36,660 nucleotides of DNA from UBA3263 sp964508865 (lineage in GTDB: Bacteria > Bacteroidota > Bacteroidia > Bacteroidales > Muribaculaceae), in contig CAZDVP010000006.1 in NCBI GenBank assembly GCA_964508865.1, positions 1 to 36,660 on the forward strand. Reading direction: 5' to 3'. Positions 1 to 7,560 of the stretch are shown here, piece by piece. How positions within the stretch are numbered: the stretch's first letter is position 1; each line of letters begins with the position of its first letter. The position numbers and the translations under genes were made by a program. Below the pieces are notes generated by a model. The model was given only the letters and a program-made list of their open reading frames with translations. It was not told the DNA's origin and did no database searches.

Positions 1-52
1 GAGCATCTGACTACGGATCAGAAGGTTACAGGTTTGAATCCTGTATGAGTCA
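1..52 (+). tRNA. tRNA-Arg (anticodon ACG), 5' part missing
   Basis: The window opens inside a tRNA. The anticodon stem TCTGA/TCAGA (6-10, 18-22) encloses the 7-base loop CTACGGA, giving anticodon ACG (13-15) and therefore arginine. The T arm ACAGG-TTTGAAT-CCTGT follows at 28-44, then the acceptor 3' strand ATGAGTC and discriminator A52. CCA is not encoded, because the next bases are CCC. The acceptor 5' strand and most of the D arm lie upstream of the window. Confidence 0.93.
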
Positions 53-54
53 CC

Positions 55-89
55 CAGGCGCAGAGATTTTCCCGGCGCCTGTTTTTTTT
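55..89 (+). terminator. Rho-independent terminator of tRNA-Arg
   Basis: A perfect 7-bp stem, CAGGCGC (55-61) with GCGCCTG (75-81), is followed by a run of eight T. It begins three bases after the tRNA 3' end, so it ends the tRNA transcript. Confidence 0.9.
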
Positions 90-108
90 ATTTTAAAACG
101 ATAAGCGT

Positions 109-417
109 ATGACTGAGTTTCTTCAAAATCATAACCTCTTGGGGCTGGCCATTGGCGCGGCTACTTTTCTGATTATCGGATTGTTTCATCCGTTTGTTAT
201 CAAGGGTGAATATTATTTCGGGGTGAAGTGCTGGTGGGCGTTTCTGCTGGTGGGCATTGCTGCCGGAGTTGCTTCGGTGTTTTGCCATGACTTGTTCTGG
301 CAGTCGATTCTTGCCGTTACGGCCTTTAGTAGTTTCTGGGGCATCGGGGAGGTTTTTGAGCAGCGCCAGCGAGTTGCCCGCGGCTGGTTCCCCAAAAATC
401 CCCGCCGCCAAAAGTAG
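109..417 (+). CDS. DUF4491 family small membrane protein
   Basis: This encodes a 102-residue integral membrane protein of unknown function. I recognise it as DUF4491, a Bacteroidota family, from the pattern GLAIGAATFLIIGLFHP near the start, then EYYFG and CWW, and the closing GE.FEQ..RV..GWFPKNP. Three to four hydrophobic segments are visible (residues about 8-28, 40-58, 62-80). Length is normal for the family. The start is the first ATG after the tRNA terminator, and no Shine-Dalgarno is seen, as is usual in this phylum. It lies between a tRNA and an AT-rich orphan gene, which gives no functional hint. Family assignment is confident; role unknown. Confidence 0.85.
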   Translation: MTEFLQNHNLLGLAIGAATFLIIGLFHPFVIKGEYYFGVKCWWAFLLVGIAAGVASVFCHDLFWQSILAVTAFSSFWGIGEVFEQRQRVARGWFPKNPRRQK

Positions 418-507
418 TCGTTATAGATACACTCAGTCTTGGTTAACTCAAATTAACAAAGCAAAAATATTCAAAAAGACAAAACAAAAGTTTTCAAAAA
501 CGCAAAA

Positions 508-515
508 TAATTTTG
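508..515 (+). promoter_or_regulatory. Candidate -7 promoter box for the orphan gene at 544
   Basis: TAATTTTG fits the Bacteroidota -7 consensus TAnnTTTG and lies 28 bases before the ATG at 544. No clear TTTG is found at the -33 distance, and the surrounding DNA is AT-rich, so a chance match is possible. Confidence 0.4.
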
Positions 516-543
516 AGGTATCAGATGATTTAATACAACGCTA

Positions 544-1518
544 ATGACATCTAATCTAAATCAAATATTTTTCAATTGGCTAAAAGAGCAACCAAGTATT
601 GCTGAACCAAGTGCGCGTTCTTATGCAATGTCGTACTTGAATAAAGCCTGCAAGATTTGGGATGAGTCAATGAATCACTTAAAGCCATTAAATAATTCAT
701 TGCTCTTAATGATTGGAAAAAGAGAATACCGTAGTGCTATTGAGCAAGTTTTGCTTACATTGGAGGATATAATTATCCGCAGGGTAAATAACCATACATT
801 AAATCAAAGAACAGGAAGTAATATTAGAACATCTCTTCATCGATTTCAAGAATTTATAGAATCCTACAAGGCGCCTGCAAAAATCAGTTTACCCAGTACA
901 AGGGATCTACCCACTCCGCACGAAATAGTCAAAGAGGTTGAGGAAGAGGATTATGACATTGAGATTCTACGTAGGAAATTCCAGGCTAGAATTGCTAGTG
1001 GGCAAAGACGAGAATTTCCTGCTCGTGTACTAAATTCTATCCTAAAAAATGTTACATCAGATAGTTGGATTAAGAAATCTATTGAGAAATTATCAATCCT
1101 GACCGAAGGAGGAATACATTCTCTCAATGGAATTGACAGATTTAAAGTAAAAGATGGCATTTTATATGTCCGTCCAATTGTGTATCGGGATGGTTCACTC
1201 GTTGCAAAAGGCACATCAATTATTGATTCTCATGGATTTGTTAAAGTTTTAGGTTATCATTCTGATGGTTCAATACACCCGTTTAAGGTTGTTGTTCGAT
1301 ACGATGGTTCAATAGATTTCGGCTCTATTTCCATAGATCATTGTCCCGCAATATCTCTGGTAATGTCTACTGGTAAATATCCTGAATTTGATAAAGTTAA
1401 TGAAGGTCTAGAATGTAATCCTCGAGAACTACAGAAAGAATTTGAACATATAAATTCGATAACATCCTATATTCTCATGGAGCGAAGTCAAAACTCATCA
1501 AAGGGGAATAAATGGTAA
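544..1518 (+). CDS. AT-rich orphan protein of unknown function, 324 aa
   Basis: I do not recognise this protein. It is soluble-looking, with no signal peptide or membrane segment. Residues 1-110 look helical, with a pattern (SARSYAMSYLNKACKIWDE, then NQRTGSNIRTSLHRFQEFI) loosely like the SAM-like core-binding domains of integrases or the N-terminal helical parts of some restriction-associated proteins; no catalytic Arg-His-Arg-Tyr set or nuclease motif follows. Residues about 195-275 are beta-rich with three spaced DGS turns (YRDGSL, HSDGSI, RYDGSI), suggesting a small repeated beta structure. The codon use is strikingly AT-rich against GC-rich neighbours. It sits between a tRNA region and a cluster of palindromes, which fits horizontally acquired cargo. 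A regulator or defence role is possible but unproven. Confidence 0.75.
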   Translation: MTSNLNQIFFNWLKEQPSIAEPSARSYAMSYLNKACKIWDESMNHLKPLNNSLLLMIGKREYRSAIEQVLLTLEDIIIRRVNNHTLNQRTGSNIRTSLHRFQEFIESYKAPAKISLPSTRDLPTPHEIVKEVEEEDYDIEILRRKFQARIASGQRREFPARVLNSILKNVTSDSWIKKSIEKLSILTEGGIHSLNGIDRFKVKDGILYVRPIVYRDGSLVAKGTSIIDSHGFVKVLGYHSDGSIHPFKVVVRYDGSIDFGSISIDHCPAISLVMSTGKYPEFDKVNEGLECNPRELQKEFEHINSITSYILMERSQNSSKGNKW

Positions 1519-1530
1519 TTATGAGTGCTT

Positions 1531-1556
1531 AAAGGCCCTCGGGATGGGTCTTTTGG
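1531..1556 (+). terminator. Possible terminator of the orphan gene
   Basis: AAAGGCCC (1531-1538) pairs with GGGTCTTT (1546-1553), including one G-U pair, around a 7-base loop, and a short T run closes the hairpin. It begins 12 bases after the stop codon at 1518. The T tract is short, so efficiency is uncertain. Confidence 0.45.
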
Positions 1557-1599
1557 GGCTATAGCCGCATCGGAGGCGCCTTTAATACAAAGCGTGCTC

Positions 1600-1717
1600 G
1601 CACACGCGCCTGCGCGTGCGAAATATTAGGAATGCTTATCGGCCTATGGTTTCGCCTATTAGGCTCAACCATAGGCTATTGTATGTCCACCCGCGCTGCG
1701 GGTGGTGGCGTTGCCAC
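1600..1717. repeat. Cluster of palindromes (BIME/REP-like)
   Basis: The 285 bases between the orphan gene and the tRNA-fMet hold no gene but several inverted repeats. ACGCGC/GCGCGT lies at 1604-1617. A perfect 10-bp repeat, GCCTATGGTT (1642-1651) with AACCATAGGC (1667-1676), encloses a smaller one, GCCT/AGGC (1654-1664). CCACCCGC/GCGGGTGG (1687-1705) has a 3-base loop. GTGGC/GCCAC (1705-1717) shares base G1705 with it. Only the hairpins at 1531 and 1770 have T tracts, so these are not simple terminators. They resemble interspersed palindromic elements or the imperfect ends of a small non-autonomous mobile element. Confidence 0.6.
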
Positions 1718-1763
1718 GACTAAGGCATGAGGAGCGGCCGGGCTGGGAGATTATGGAGGCGTG

Positions 1764-1800
1764 AAAAAAAGAGACTGTGCCTTTTTAGACACAGTCTTTT
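1764..1800 (-). terminator. Terminator of tRNA-fMet, possibly bidirectional
   Basis: AGACTGTG (1772-1779) pairs with CACAGTCT (1790-1797), with an A run on the left and TTTT on the right. Read on the minus strand it ends in TCTTTTTTT and lies four bases beyond the tRNA-fMet CCA end, so ending that transcript is its likely main task. Read on the plus strand it would stop transcription from the orphan-gene region. Confidence 0.85.
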
Positions 1801-1803
1801 GTT

Positions 1804-1878
<75 letters not shown>

Positions 1879-1892
1879 ATGTTTTACGGGTG

Positions 1893-1924
1893 CAAAGTTA
1901 GTGGTTTTCGGGCGAGTGTGCAAG
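1893..1924 (-). promoter_or_regulatory. Promoter of tRNA-fMet
   Basis: On the minus strand TAACTTTG (1893-1900) matches the -7 consensus TAnnTTTG exactly. CTTG (1921-1924) lies 20 bases upstream, one mismatch from the -33 TTTG. Initiation a few bases downstream would fall just before the mature 5' end at 1878. Confidence 0.75.
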
Positions 1925-1955
1925 TTTTTTGGCAGGAAAGTTGTGTTAAAAATTG

Positions 1956-3248
1956 TTATCTGCCTGTTGCCGAGAGGTATTCTGCTTCAGCCACACGGAA
2001 GTCGCCATAGGAGGCTATGTATTTGTTGCGTGCCTGCTGGTTCAGGGTCTGGGCATCGAGCAGGTCGGTGATGGTTGATGTGCCGGCTTCGTAGAAGGCT
2101 TGGTTCTGACGCAGGTTTTCGTTGCTCTGACCAATGGCTTCGGCGGCGATTTCCATTTTGCGGTGCGCGGCAGTGAGTTCGTCCCATTTGTTCTGCATGT
2201 TGATTTGCAGCATTTCGCATCCGTCGGAAAGCTGGAGCTGCGCGTTTTTCAGCTGAAGGTCTTTGCGCTTGATGGCGTGAGAGCCGCCCCACCAGCCGGT
2301 AATGGGGATATTAACGGCCAGAGTCAGCGCTCCGAAGTTGTGGCCCTGTTCGAGAACGTTGTGGTAGTACCAGCCGGCACCGCCCAGAACCGTGGGCAGG
2401 TTTTTGCCCACTTCCATTCGTTTTTCGAGCTTGCGGGCTTTGACCTGGCTTACGAGCAGCTGGTAGTCGTTGGTCTGAACCAGGGCTTCGGCCGGGTTAA
2501 CGAGCAGGTCGGTGGGGTAGGCAGGCACCCGGTCGGGCACTACGGCGTCGATGTCGACCGGCGAAGTGTAGGGGGCGCCAACGTATTGCGACAGAACCAT
2601 GCGGCAGAGCTTGATGCCGTTTTCGAGGTCGACCATCTGCGAGGCAAAGTCGTTGCGCTGCAGCTGAACCTTGAGCAGTTCGTTGTTGGTGACGATGCCC
2701 GCATCGACTGCCACCGAAACCTGGCGCTCCAGAGTGTCGAGCATGGCAATGCCCGAGGCCAGGGTGCCTTTGGTGGCTTTGAGGGTTGCCAGCTGCCAGT
2801 AGTATTTTTCGGCAGTGACGCGTACTTCCGATTCGCTCTGCTTGGCCTGGAGTTCGGCAACTGCTTCGCCGACCTTGGCCAGCTGGTTGCCGTTAACGAT
2901 CTGGCCGCCCATGAAAATGGGCTGCAGGGCTTGCACGCCGCCCATGACGCCATGTTTGATCAGCTCGATTTTGAGCAGGTCGAGGGCGTTGTATTGCAAA
3001 ACGTAGTTTGCGGTGCGGAATCCGAAACCGGCGGCGGAGATTTCGGGGAAATATTTGGTGAACGCTTCCTTGCGCGTTTCGCGGGCGGCGGCGGTGTTGT
3101 TTTCGGCCATTTTCATGGCGGTGTTGTTGGCAACGGCCATGTCGATGCATTGTTCGAGGGTGAGCACTGAGTCGGCCGGGGTCTGGGCGGCTGCTCCGGC
3201 AATGCCGGAGAGCGCCAGGAGCATAGTGGTGAGAATATGTTTTTTCAT
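1956..3248 (-). CDS. TolC-family outer-membrane efflux channel
   Basis: This 430-residue protein is the outer-membrane channel of the tripartite pump encoded by this operon. It has a signal peptide (MKKHILTTMLLALSGIAGAAAQ) followed by LTLEQCIDMAVANN, the typical opening of the first OEP (PF02321) repeat. Two long helical repeats with many Ala, Leu and Gln follow, and a second repeat near the C-terminus contains TSTITDLLDAQTLNQQARNK, typical of TolC proteins. I chose the ATG at 3248 because a signal peptide starts there; the reading frame stays open upstream to about 3338, but that extension lies inside the pump gene. Ten bases separate it from the pump stop codon. Substrate is unknown. Confidence 0.9.
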   Translation of the reverse strand: MKKHILTTMLLALSGIAGAAAQTPADSVLTLEQCIDMAVANNTAMKMAENNTAAARETRKEAFTKYFPEISAAGFGFRTANYVLQYNALDLLKIELIKHGVMGGVQALQPIFMGGQIVNGNQLAKVGEAVAELQAKQSESEVRVTAEKYYWQLATLKATKGTLASGIAMLDTLERQVSVAVDAGIVTNNELLKVQLQRNDFASQMVDLENGIKLCRMVLSQYVGAPYTSPVDIDAVVPDRVPAYPTDLLVNPAEALVQTNDYQLLVSQVKARKLEKRMEVGKNLPTVLGGAGWYYHNVLEQGHNFGALTLAVNIPITGWWGGSHAIKRKDLQLKNAQLQLSDGCEMLQINMQNKWDELTAAHRKMEIAAEAIGQSNENLRQNQAFYEAGTSTITDLLDAQTLNQQARNKYIASYGDFRVAEAEYLSATGR

Positions 3249-3258
3249 AGCGTTAGAA

Positions 3259-6200
3259 TCAGAGTAAGTGAGTTTCGAGGGGTTCGGGCAGAGGCTGGTC
3301 GGCACCTTTTTTGTTGCCGCGGATGAGCCAGAATGCAACCGGTATGGTGGTCAGGATGAATATCATGGTTATGGGTGTGCCGTAGAAAATCACAACGCCC
3401 ATAGGTTTCCAGAGGGCCGAGCCGCCCAGAACCATCGGCACTACGCCCATAGTGGCGGCAGCCGAGGTGAGGAAAATCGGGCGCATTCTGCGCTTGGAGG
3501 CATTGAATATGGCATCCTTGACCGGCTGGCCCTGATTGCGGAGTTCCTGGGCGTAGTCGAGCAGCACGATGGCGTTGCGCACCAGAATGCCCATCAGCGA
3601 CACTATGCCGAGCACGCAGGTCAGCGACAGCACGGAGCCCTGGATGAACATGCCCAGTCCGGCGCCCGGAATGCAGAGCAGCAGCGACAGCAGCATCAGA
3701 ACCGAAATGTCGACTTGACAGTAGTGGAGCAGGATAATGAAGAAGATGATGACCACCGCCAGCATCAGGCCCGAAAGGATCTGGGGCAGGTCTTCCATTG
3801 TGTTTTCCCATTCGCCGCCGCGGGTAATGGTCACTCCGTCGGGCAGGTCAATGTGGTCAATGGCGTCCATAACGGCTTCGGTGCGGTCGATTACGTTGAC
3901 GTTGCGCTGCACTTCGGCGAATACGCTGACCGTCGGTATGCCGTTGCGGGTCGAGAGCTGGCCCTCGTTCCACTGCGGTTTCACGTCGGCTACCTGGCGC
4001 AAGGGCGTTTCGCCGATGCCGAGCACTGGCATGGGCTCGTTGCGCAGCTGGGCAACGTTTGACTCATCGGCCGTCGGGGCCTTGAGCACCACGGGGATGC
4101 CATAGTCGCCTTCGTAGACCGTGGCTACCGGCACGCCCGATGAATAGCGCATAGCAAGAATGGCTTCGATGCCGAGGTTGGTCATGCCCAGGCGCGAGGT
4201 CTGAACGGCGTTGGGATCAACCTTTGCGGCAACCAGCGGGTTGTCGAGGCTGGTGCGCACGCAGCGCAGGCCCGGAACGGTGCGCATGATTGCGGCTACT
4301 GAGTCGCTGACGGCTTTGATGGCCTGGCGGTCCTGACCCGAAATGCGGATTGAAATCGGGTGGTCGGCCGGCGAGTAGCTCAGCTGCTTGAAGCGGATAA
4401 TGGCGTCGGGGAAGTATTGTTCATATTTGTCGGTGTACTCGTTGAGAACTTCAATGGTGGCGTCGTTGCTGGTTGTGTTGACAATGAACTGCGCGAAGTT
4501 CGGGCCACCGACCTGCGGGGCGTAGGTTGCCTGGAAGCGGGGCGACGAGCAGCCGTGGAAGTTGGCGATGCTCACAACGCGCTTGTCCTTGCTCAGAATG
4601 GCCTCCAGAGAGTCGGCCACCTCCGAGGTGCGCTTGACCGAAGTGCCCGTGGGCAGGAAGATTTCAACGGCAAACTGGTTGCGCTCGGCAATAGGCATCA
4701 GCTGCATCGGACGCGAAACGAAGAGCCAGCCGCCTGCCAGTACCGAAATCACGCTGATGGCGATAGTGGTTTTCGGCCAGTTGAAGCAAAGGGTAATGAG
4801 TTTGTCGTAGATGTTTTGCAACCAAACGAAGAACGAGAATTTCTTTTTGCCCGAAGCAACGGCTTCCTGCTCCTGTTTGTAGATAGGTTCGCGAATGAGT
4901 TTATATTGAATGAACGGCACGAGCATTTCGGCAACCACCAGCGAAACCATCAGAATAATGGTCAGCGCCCAGGGAAAGTCGTTGAGGAAGTCGCGGAACA
5001 TGCCCGTAATGGTCAGCAGGAAGGGGAAGAAGGTGGTCGAAATGGCCAGCGTTGCCGAGAAAATGGCTTTGAAGAACTCAGTGCCGGAGCGGAGAGTGGC
5101 GGTTTTGTGGTCGACGCCTTCGGAAATCAGTTCAACATAGTCGTCGATAATAACTACCGAGTTATCCACAATCATGCCCAACGATAGGATGAGGCACGCC
5201 AGAGTCACCGTGTTAAGCTCTATGCCGAACGCGTAGAATAGGCTCAGCGAAATGAATATGGCAATCGGAATGGTCGAAGCGGCGATGAGCGCCACTTTGA
5301 AGGGGAGCAGAAGCATGATAACCACAACCACTGCGACTACGGCGATTACCAGTTCGCGCAAAAAGTCGTTGACCGAGTTGTTTACGACAACAGGCTGGTC
5401 GGTTATGCTGAACATTGTAACGTCTTGCGGCAGTTCTGCTTTAAATTCGGTCAGCACCTTGTTGACCTGGCGGCCCAGGTCAACGATGTTGTTGCCGTCT
5501 TTCATCTGAATCGACAGCAGAATGCACTTGGTGCCGTTGTTGGTTATGTAGCTGGTGGGTTCGGGATATTCCTTGCGCACGTCGGCAATGTCGCCCAGGC
5601 GCACAACCGAGCCGTCGGGGGCGGAGAACACAATCATTTCGCGCAGGTCAACAACCGAGTTAACCGAGCGTTCAACGTAGATGGGCTGGGTGTAGGTTCC
5701 GGAGCGCAGCGCGCCGCCGGTTGTCTGGAAGCCTTTGGCCATGAGCGTTGCGCCGAGGGCGGTTTCGTTGATAGCGTATTTCGAGAGCTTCTGCGGGTCG
5801 ATTTCAACCGTTATCTGTTCGCCCTGCTTGCCATAAACGTCGAGGGTGCTGATTGAAGGGATGCTGCGCAGGCGATCCTTGAGCTGATCCATGTAGTCGC
5901 CCAGCTCGCGATAGGTTTTCTGCTCGCTCTGCATGGTCAGCAGAATCGACGACGTGTCGCCGAAGTTGCTGATAGCTTCAACCGCCAGCACTCCCGAAGG
6001 CATTTTGAGCTTCAGGTCGGCCAGACCATGTTTGAATTCGTTCCAGAAACCGGTGGTTTCCTTGATGTTCGAGTCGAGTTCAACAAAAACCATGACCATG
6101 CCGTCGGTTATGTTGGCGTAGGTTTTCTTCTTGTCGACCTCCTTGTAGGAGAAAATATAGTCTTCGAGCGGTTTCAGAACCTCCTGTTCGCATTGCTCAA

Positions 6201-6405
6201 CGTCGGCGCCGGGATAGACCGCGGCAACCACGCCCTCGCGAATGGTGAAGGAAGGAAACTCGTTTTTGTCCATGACGATCAGCGCGTAGATGCCGAATGC
6301 AAAGAGCGTTGCGGCAATCAGAAAAACCACGCTGCGATATTTAATGCCGAGCGAGACTATGGGCGCCGGCTTCCAGTTGGGGTTAGAAGTTGATGTGGGT
6401 TCCAT
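3259..6405 (-). CDS. RND-family efflux pump, inner-membrane permease
   Basis: This 1048-residue protein has full AcrB-type length and architecture: a first membrane helix (about 27-48), a large periplasmic loop, a helix cluster at about 350-560, a second large loop, and a last helix cluster from about 870. It would export hydrophobic compounds using the proton gradient, with the adaptor (6413-7456) and channel (1956-3248). The proton-relay positions differ from AcrB. Helix 4 has LSLGMIVDNSVV (about residue 412), so Asp-Asn replaces Asp-Asp, and helix 10 has LVRNAIVLLDY (about 941), with Arg where AcrB has Lys940. These variants occur in other RND branches, so the pump is probably active, but the exact class (drug, lipid or envelope component) cannot be settled. 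Seven bases separate it from the adaptor gene. Confidence 0.93.
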   Translation of the reverse strand: MEPTSTSNPNWKPAPIVSLGIKYRSVVFLIAATLFAFGIYALIVMDKNEFPSFTIREGVVAAVYPGADVEQCEQEVLKPLEDYIFSYKEVDKKKTYANITDGMVMVFVELDSNIKETTGFWNEFKHGLADLKLKMPSGVLAVEAISNFGDTSSILLTMQSEQKTYRELGDYMDQLKDRLRSIPSISTLDVYGKQGEQITVEIDPQKLSKYAINETALGATLMAKGFQTTGGALRSGTYTQPIYVERSVNSVVDLREMIVFSAPDGSVVRLGDIADVRKEYPEPTSYITNNGTKCILLSIQMKDGNNIVDLGRQVNKVLTEFKAELPQDVTMFSITDQPVVVNNSVNDFLRELVIAVVAVVVVIMLLLPFKVALIAASTIPIAIFISLSLFYAFGIELNTVTLACLILSLGMIVDNSVVIIDDYVELISEGVDHKTATLRSGTEFFKAIFSATLAISTTFFPFLLTITGMFRDFLNDFPWALTIILMVSLVVAEMLVPFIQYKLIREPIYKQEQEAVASGKKKFSFFVWLQNIYDKLITLCFNWPKTTIAISVISVLAGGWLFVSRPMQLMPIAERNQFAVEIFLPTGTSVKRTSEVADSLEAILSKDKRVVSIANFHGCSSPRFQATYAPQVGGPNFAQFIVNTTSNDATIEVLNEYTDKYEQYFPDAIIRFKQLSYSPADHPISIRISGQDRQAIKAVSDSVAAIMRTVPGLRCVRTSLDNPLVAAKVDPNAVQTSRLGMTNLGIEAILAMRYSSGVPVATVYEGDYGIPVVLKAPTADESNVAQLRNEPMPVLGIGETPLRQVADVKPQWNEGQLSTRNGIPTVSVFAEVQRNVNVIDRTEAVMDAIDHIDLPDGVTITRGGEWENTMEDLPQILSGLMLAVVIIFFIILLHYCQVDISVLMLLSLLLCIPGAGLGMFIQGSVLSLTCVLGIVSLMGILVRNAIVLLDYAQELRNQGQPVKDAIFNASKRRMRPIFLTSAAATMGVVPMVLGGSALWKPMGVVIFYGTPITMIFILTTIPVAFWLIRGNKKGADQPLPEPLETHLL

Positions 6406-6412
6406 AGTAGTT

Positions 6413-7456
6413 TTACTGAGCGATTACAGGGGTTCCGTTGCTTACTTTGGGCATTCCGGCAATAATCACGGAGTCGCCCGGTTCGAGGCCTTTGCTGATA
6501 ACGATGCCTTCGGCGGTGATGTCGCCAACCTCAACGAATCGCTGCTCGGCTTTGCTGTTTGAAGCGAGCCAAACGAAGTTGCGGTTGTCGGCCGAAAGGA
6601 GTACGGACTGGGCCGGCATGACGATTGCCGAAGCCGATGCGGCGGTGGTGTCGACCGCGAGGTTCACCGTGCAGAGCATTCCGGGCAGGAGTTTGCCGTC
6701 GGCATTGTTGACCGAGAACTTGGCGGTGTAGGTGCGGGTCAGCGGATCGGCAACAACGTTCTTCTCGGTCAGGGTGCCGTCAATATGGCGGTTATCGAGC
6801 GCTTCGATGCTGATGTCGGCTTTCATGCCGTCGGGTAGGGCGGATATTTCGCTTTCGGGCACCGAAATGGCTACCTTTACATTATTCAGCGCAACAATCT
6901 TCATTGCCGGAATGGCGGGGAGAACGTTCTGGCCGTTGTCGATTGTCTTGTCGGAAACAATGCCGCTTACCGGAGCGTAGATTTTTGCGTCGTTGAGCGC
7001 GCGGCGAGCCACTTCGGCAGTGTTTTGCGCGGTTTTGAGTGCGTTTTGAACCTCAACCCATTTCATGTCGGCCAGAGCATTGGCGTTATGGAGTTTTTCA
7101 AAACGGTTATAGGCATCCTGGGCTTCGGCCAAGGCTGCCTGAGCTATGTTGTAGTTATTTTGGAGAGTGCCGTCGTTGAGTTCGGCCAGCAGCTGGCCTT
7201 TCTGAACCTTCTGGCCGTTGGAAACGTAGATGGCCTTGACAGTGCCGGGAACCGGGAAACTGACTTCGGCGCCGTCGCCGGCAACCACAGTGCCCGAAAA
7301 GCTGCGCCCGGAGGCGATATTAACGTCTGAAACGGGGAGGACTGTAACCTTAACAGGGGGAGCTACGGTTTCTTTTTCTTTTTTGAAACCACACGATGTC
7401 GTAACCGCCAACGCCATGCCGGTTGCGAAGAGAAACACAATCTTAGTTGCTTTCAT
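6413..7456 (-). CDS. RND efflux periplasmic adaptor (membrane fusion protein)
   Basis: This 347-residue lipoprotein links the pump to the outer-membrane channel. It starts with a signal peptide ending in VTTSCG, with Cys22 as the likely lipidated residue; basic residues follow, which argues against surface export. Next come a lipoyl-like half (VSFPVPGTVKAIYVSNGQKVQKGQLLAEL, residues about 65-95), a short alpha-helical hairpin, the second lipoyl half (ARRALNDAKIYAPVSGIV, about 145-165), a beta-barrel domain, and a C-terminal domain ending GDSVIIAGMPKVSNGTPV. It is the first gene of the operon. No convincing -7 box is visible before it, although its upstream region is shared with the divergent flippase gene. 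Confidence 0.92.
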   Translation of the reverse strand: MKATKIVFLFATGMALAVTTSCGFKKEKETVAPPVKVTVLPVSDVNIASGRSFSGTVVAGDGAEVSFPVPGTVKAIYVSNGQKVQKGQLLAELNDGTLQNNYNIAQAALAEAQDAYNRFEKLHNANALADMKWVEVQNALKTAQNTAEVARRALNDAKIYAPVSGIVSDKTIDNGQNVLPAIPAMKIVALNNVKVAISVPESEISALPDGMKADISIEALDNRHIDGTLTEKNVVADPLTRTYTAKFSVNNADGKLLPGMLCTVNLAVDTTAASASAIVMPAQSVLLSADNRNFVWLASNSKAEQRFVEVGDITAEGIVISKGLEPGDSVIIAGMPKVSNGTPVIAQ

Positions 7457-7535
7457 AGTTGAAACGTTAGTAGAGAAATTTGATTATTTTCTAATAGAAC
7501 ACCCCATAGGGCGAAATAGTTTGCTCAAAAATTTG

Positions 7536-7543
7536 TAACTTTG
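7536..7543 (+). promoter_or_regulatory. -7 promoter box of the flippase gene
   Basis: TAACTTTG matches TAnnTTTG exactly and lies 17 bases before the ATG, implying a very short leader. No TTTG is found at the canonical -33 distance. The box runs into the palindrome TTTGCGCAAA (7540-7549). Confidence 0.6.
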
Positions 7544-7560
7544 CGCAAATCATTATTGCA

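Noticed and set aside
442..458. GTTAA/TTAAC inverted repeat after the DUF4491 gene
   Set aside because: It is short and AT-rich with no T tract; likely chance.
2100..3170. Long open frame on the plus strand opposite the TolC-like gene
   Set aside because: It is antisense to a gene with clear family motifs, has Phe/Val/Gly-rich low-complexity composition typical of reverse frames of GC-rich genes, and has no homologous features.
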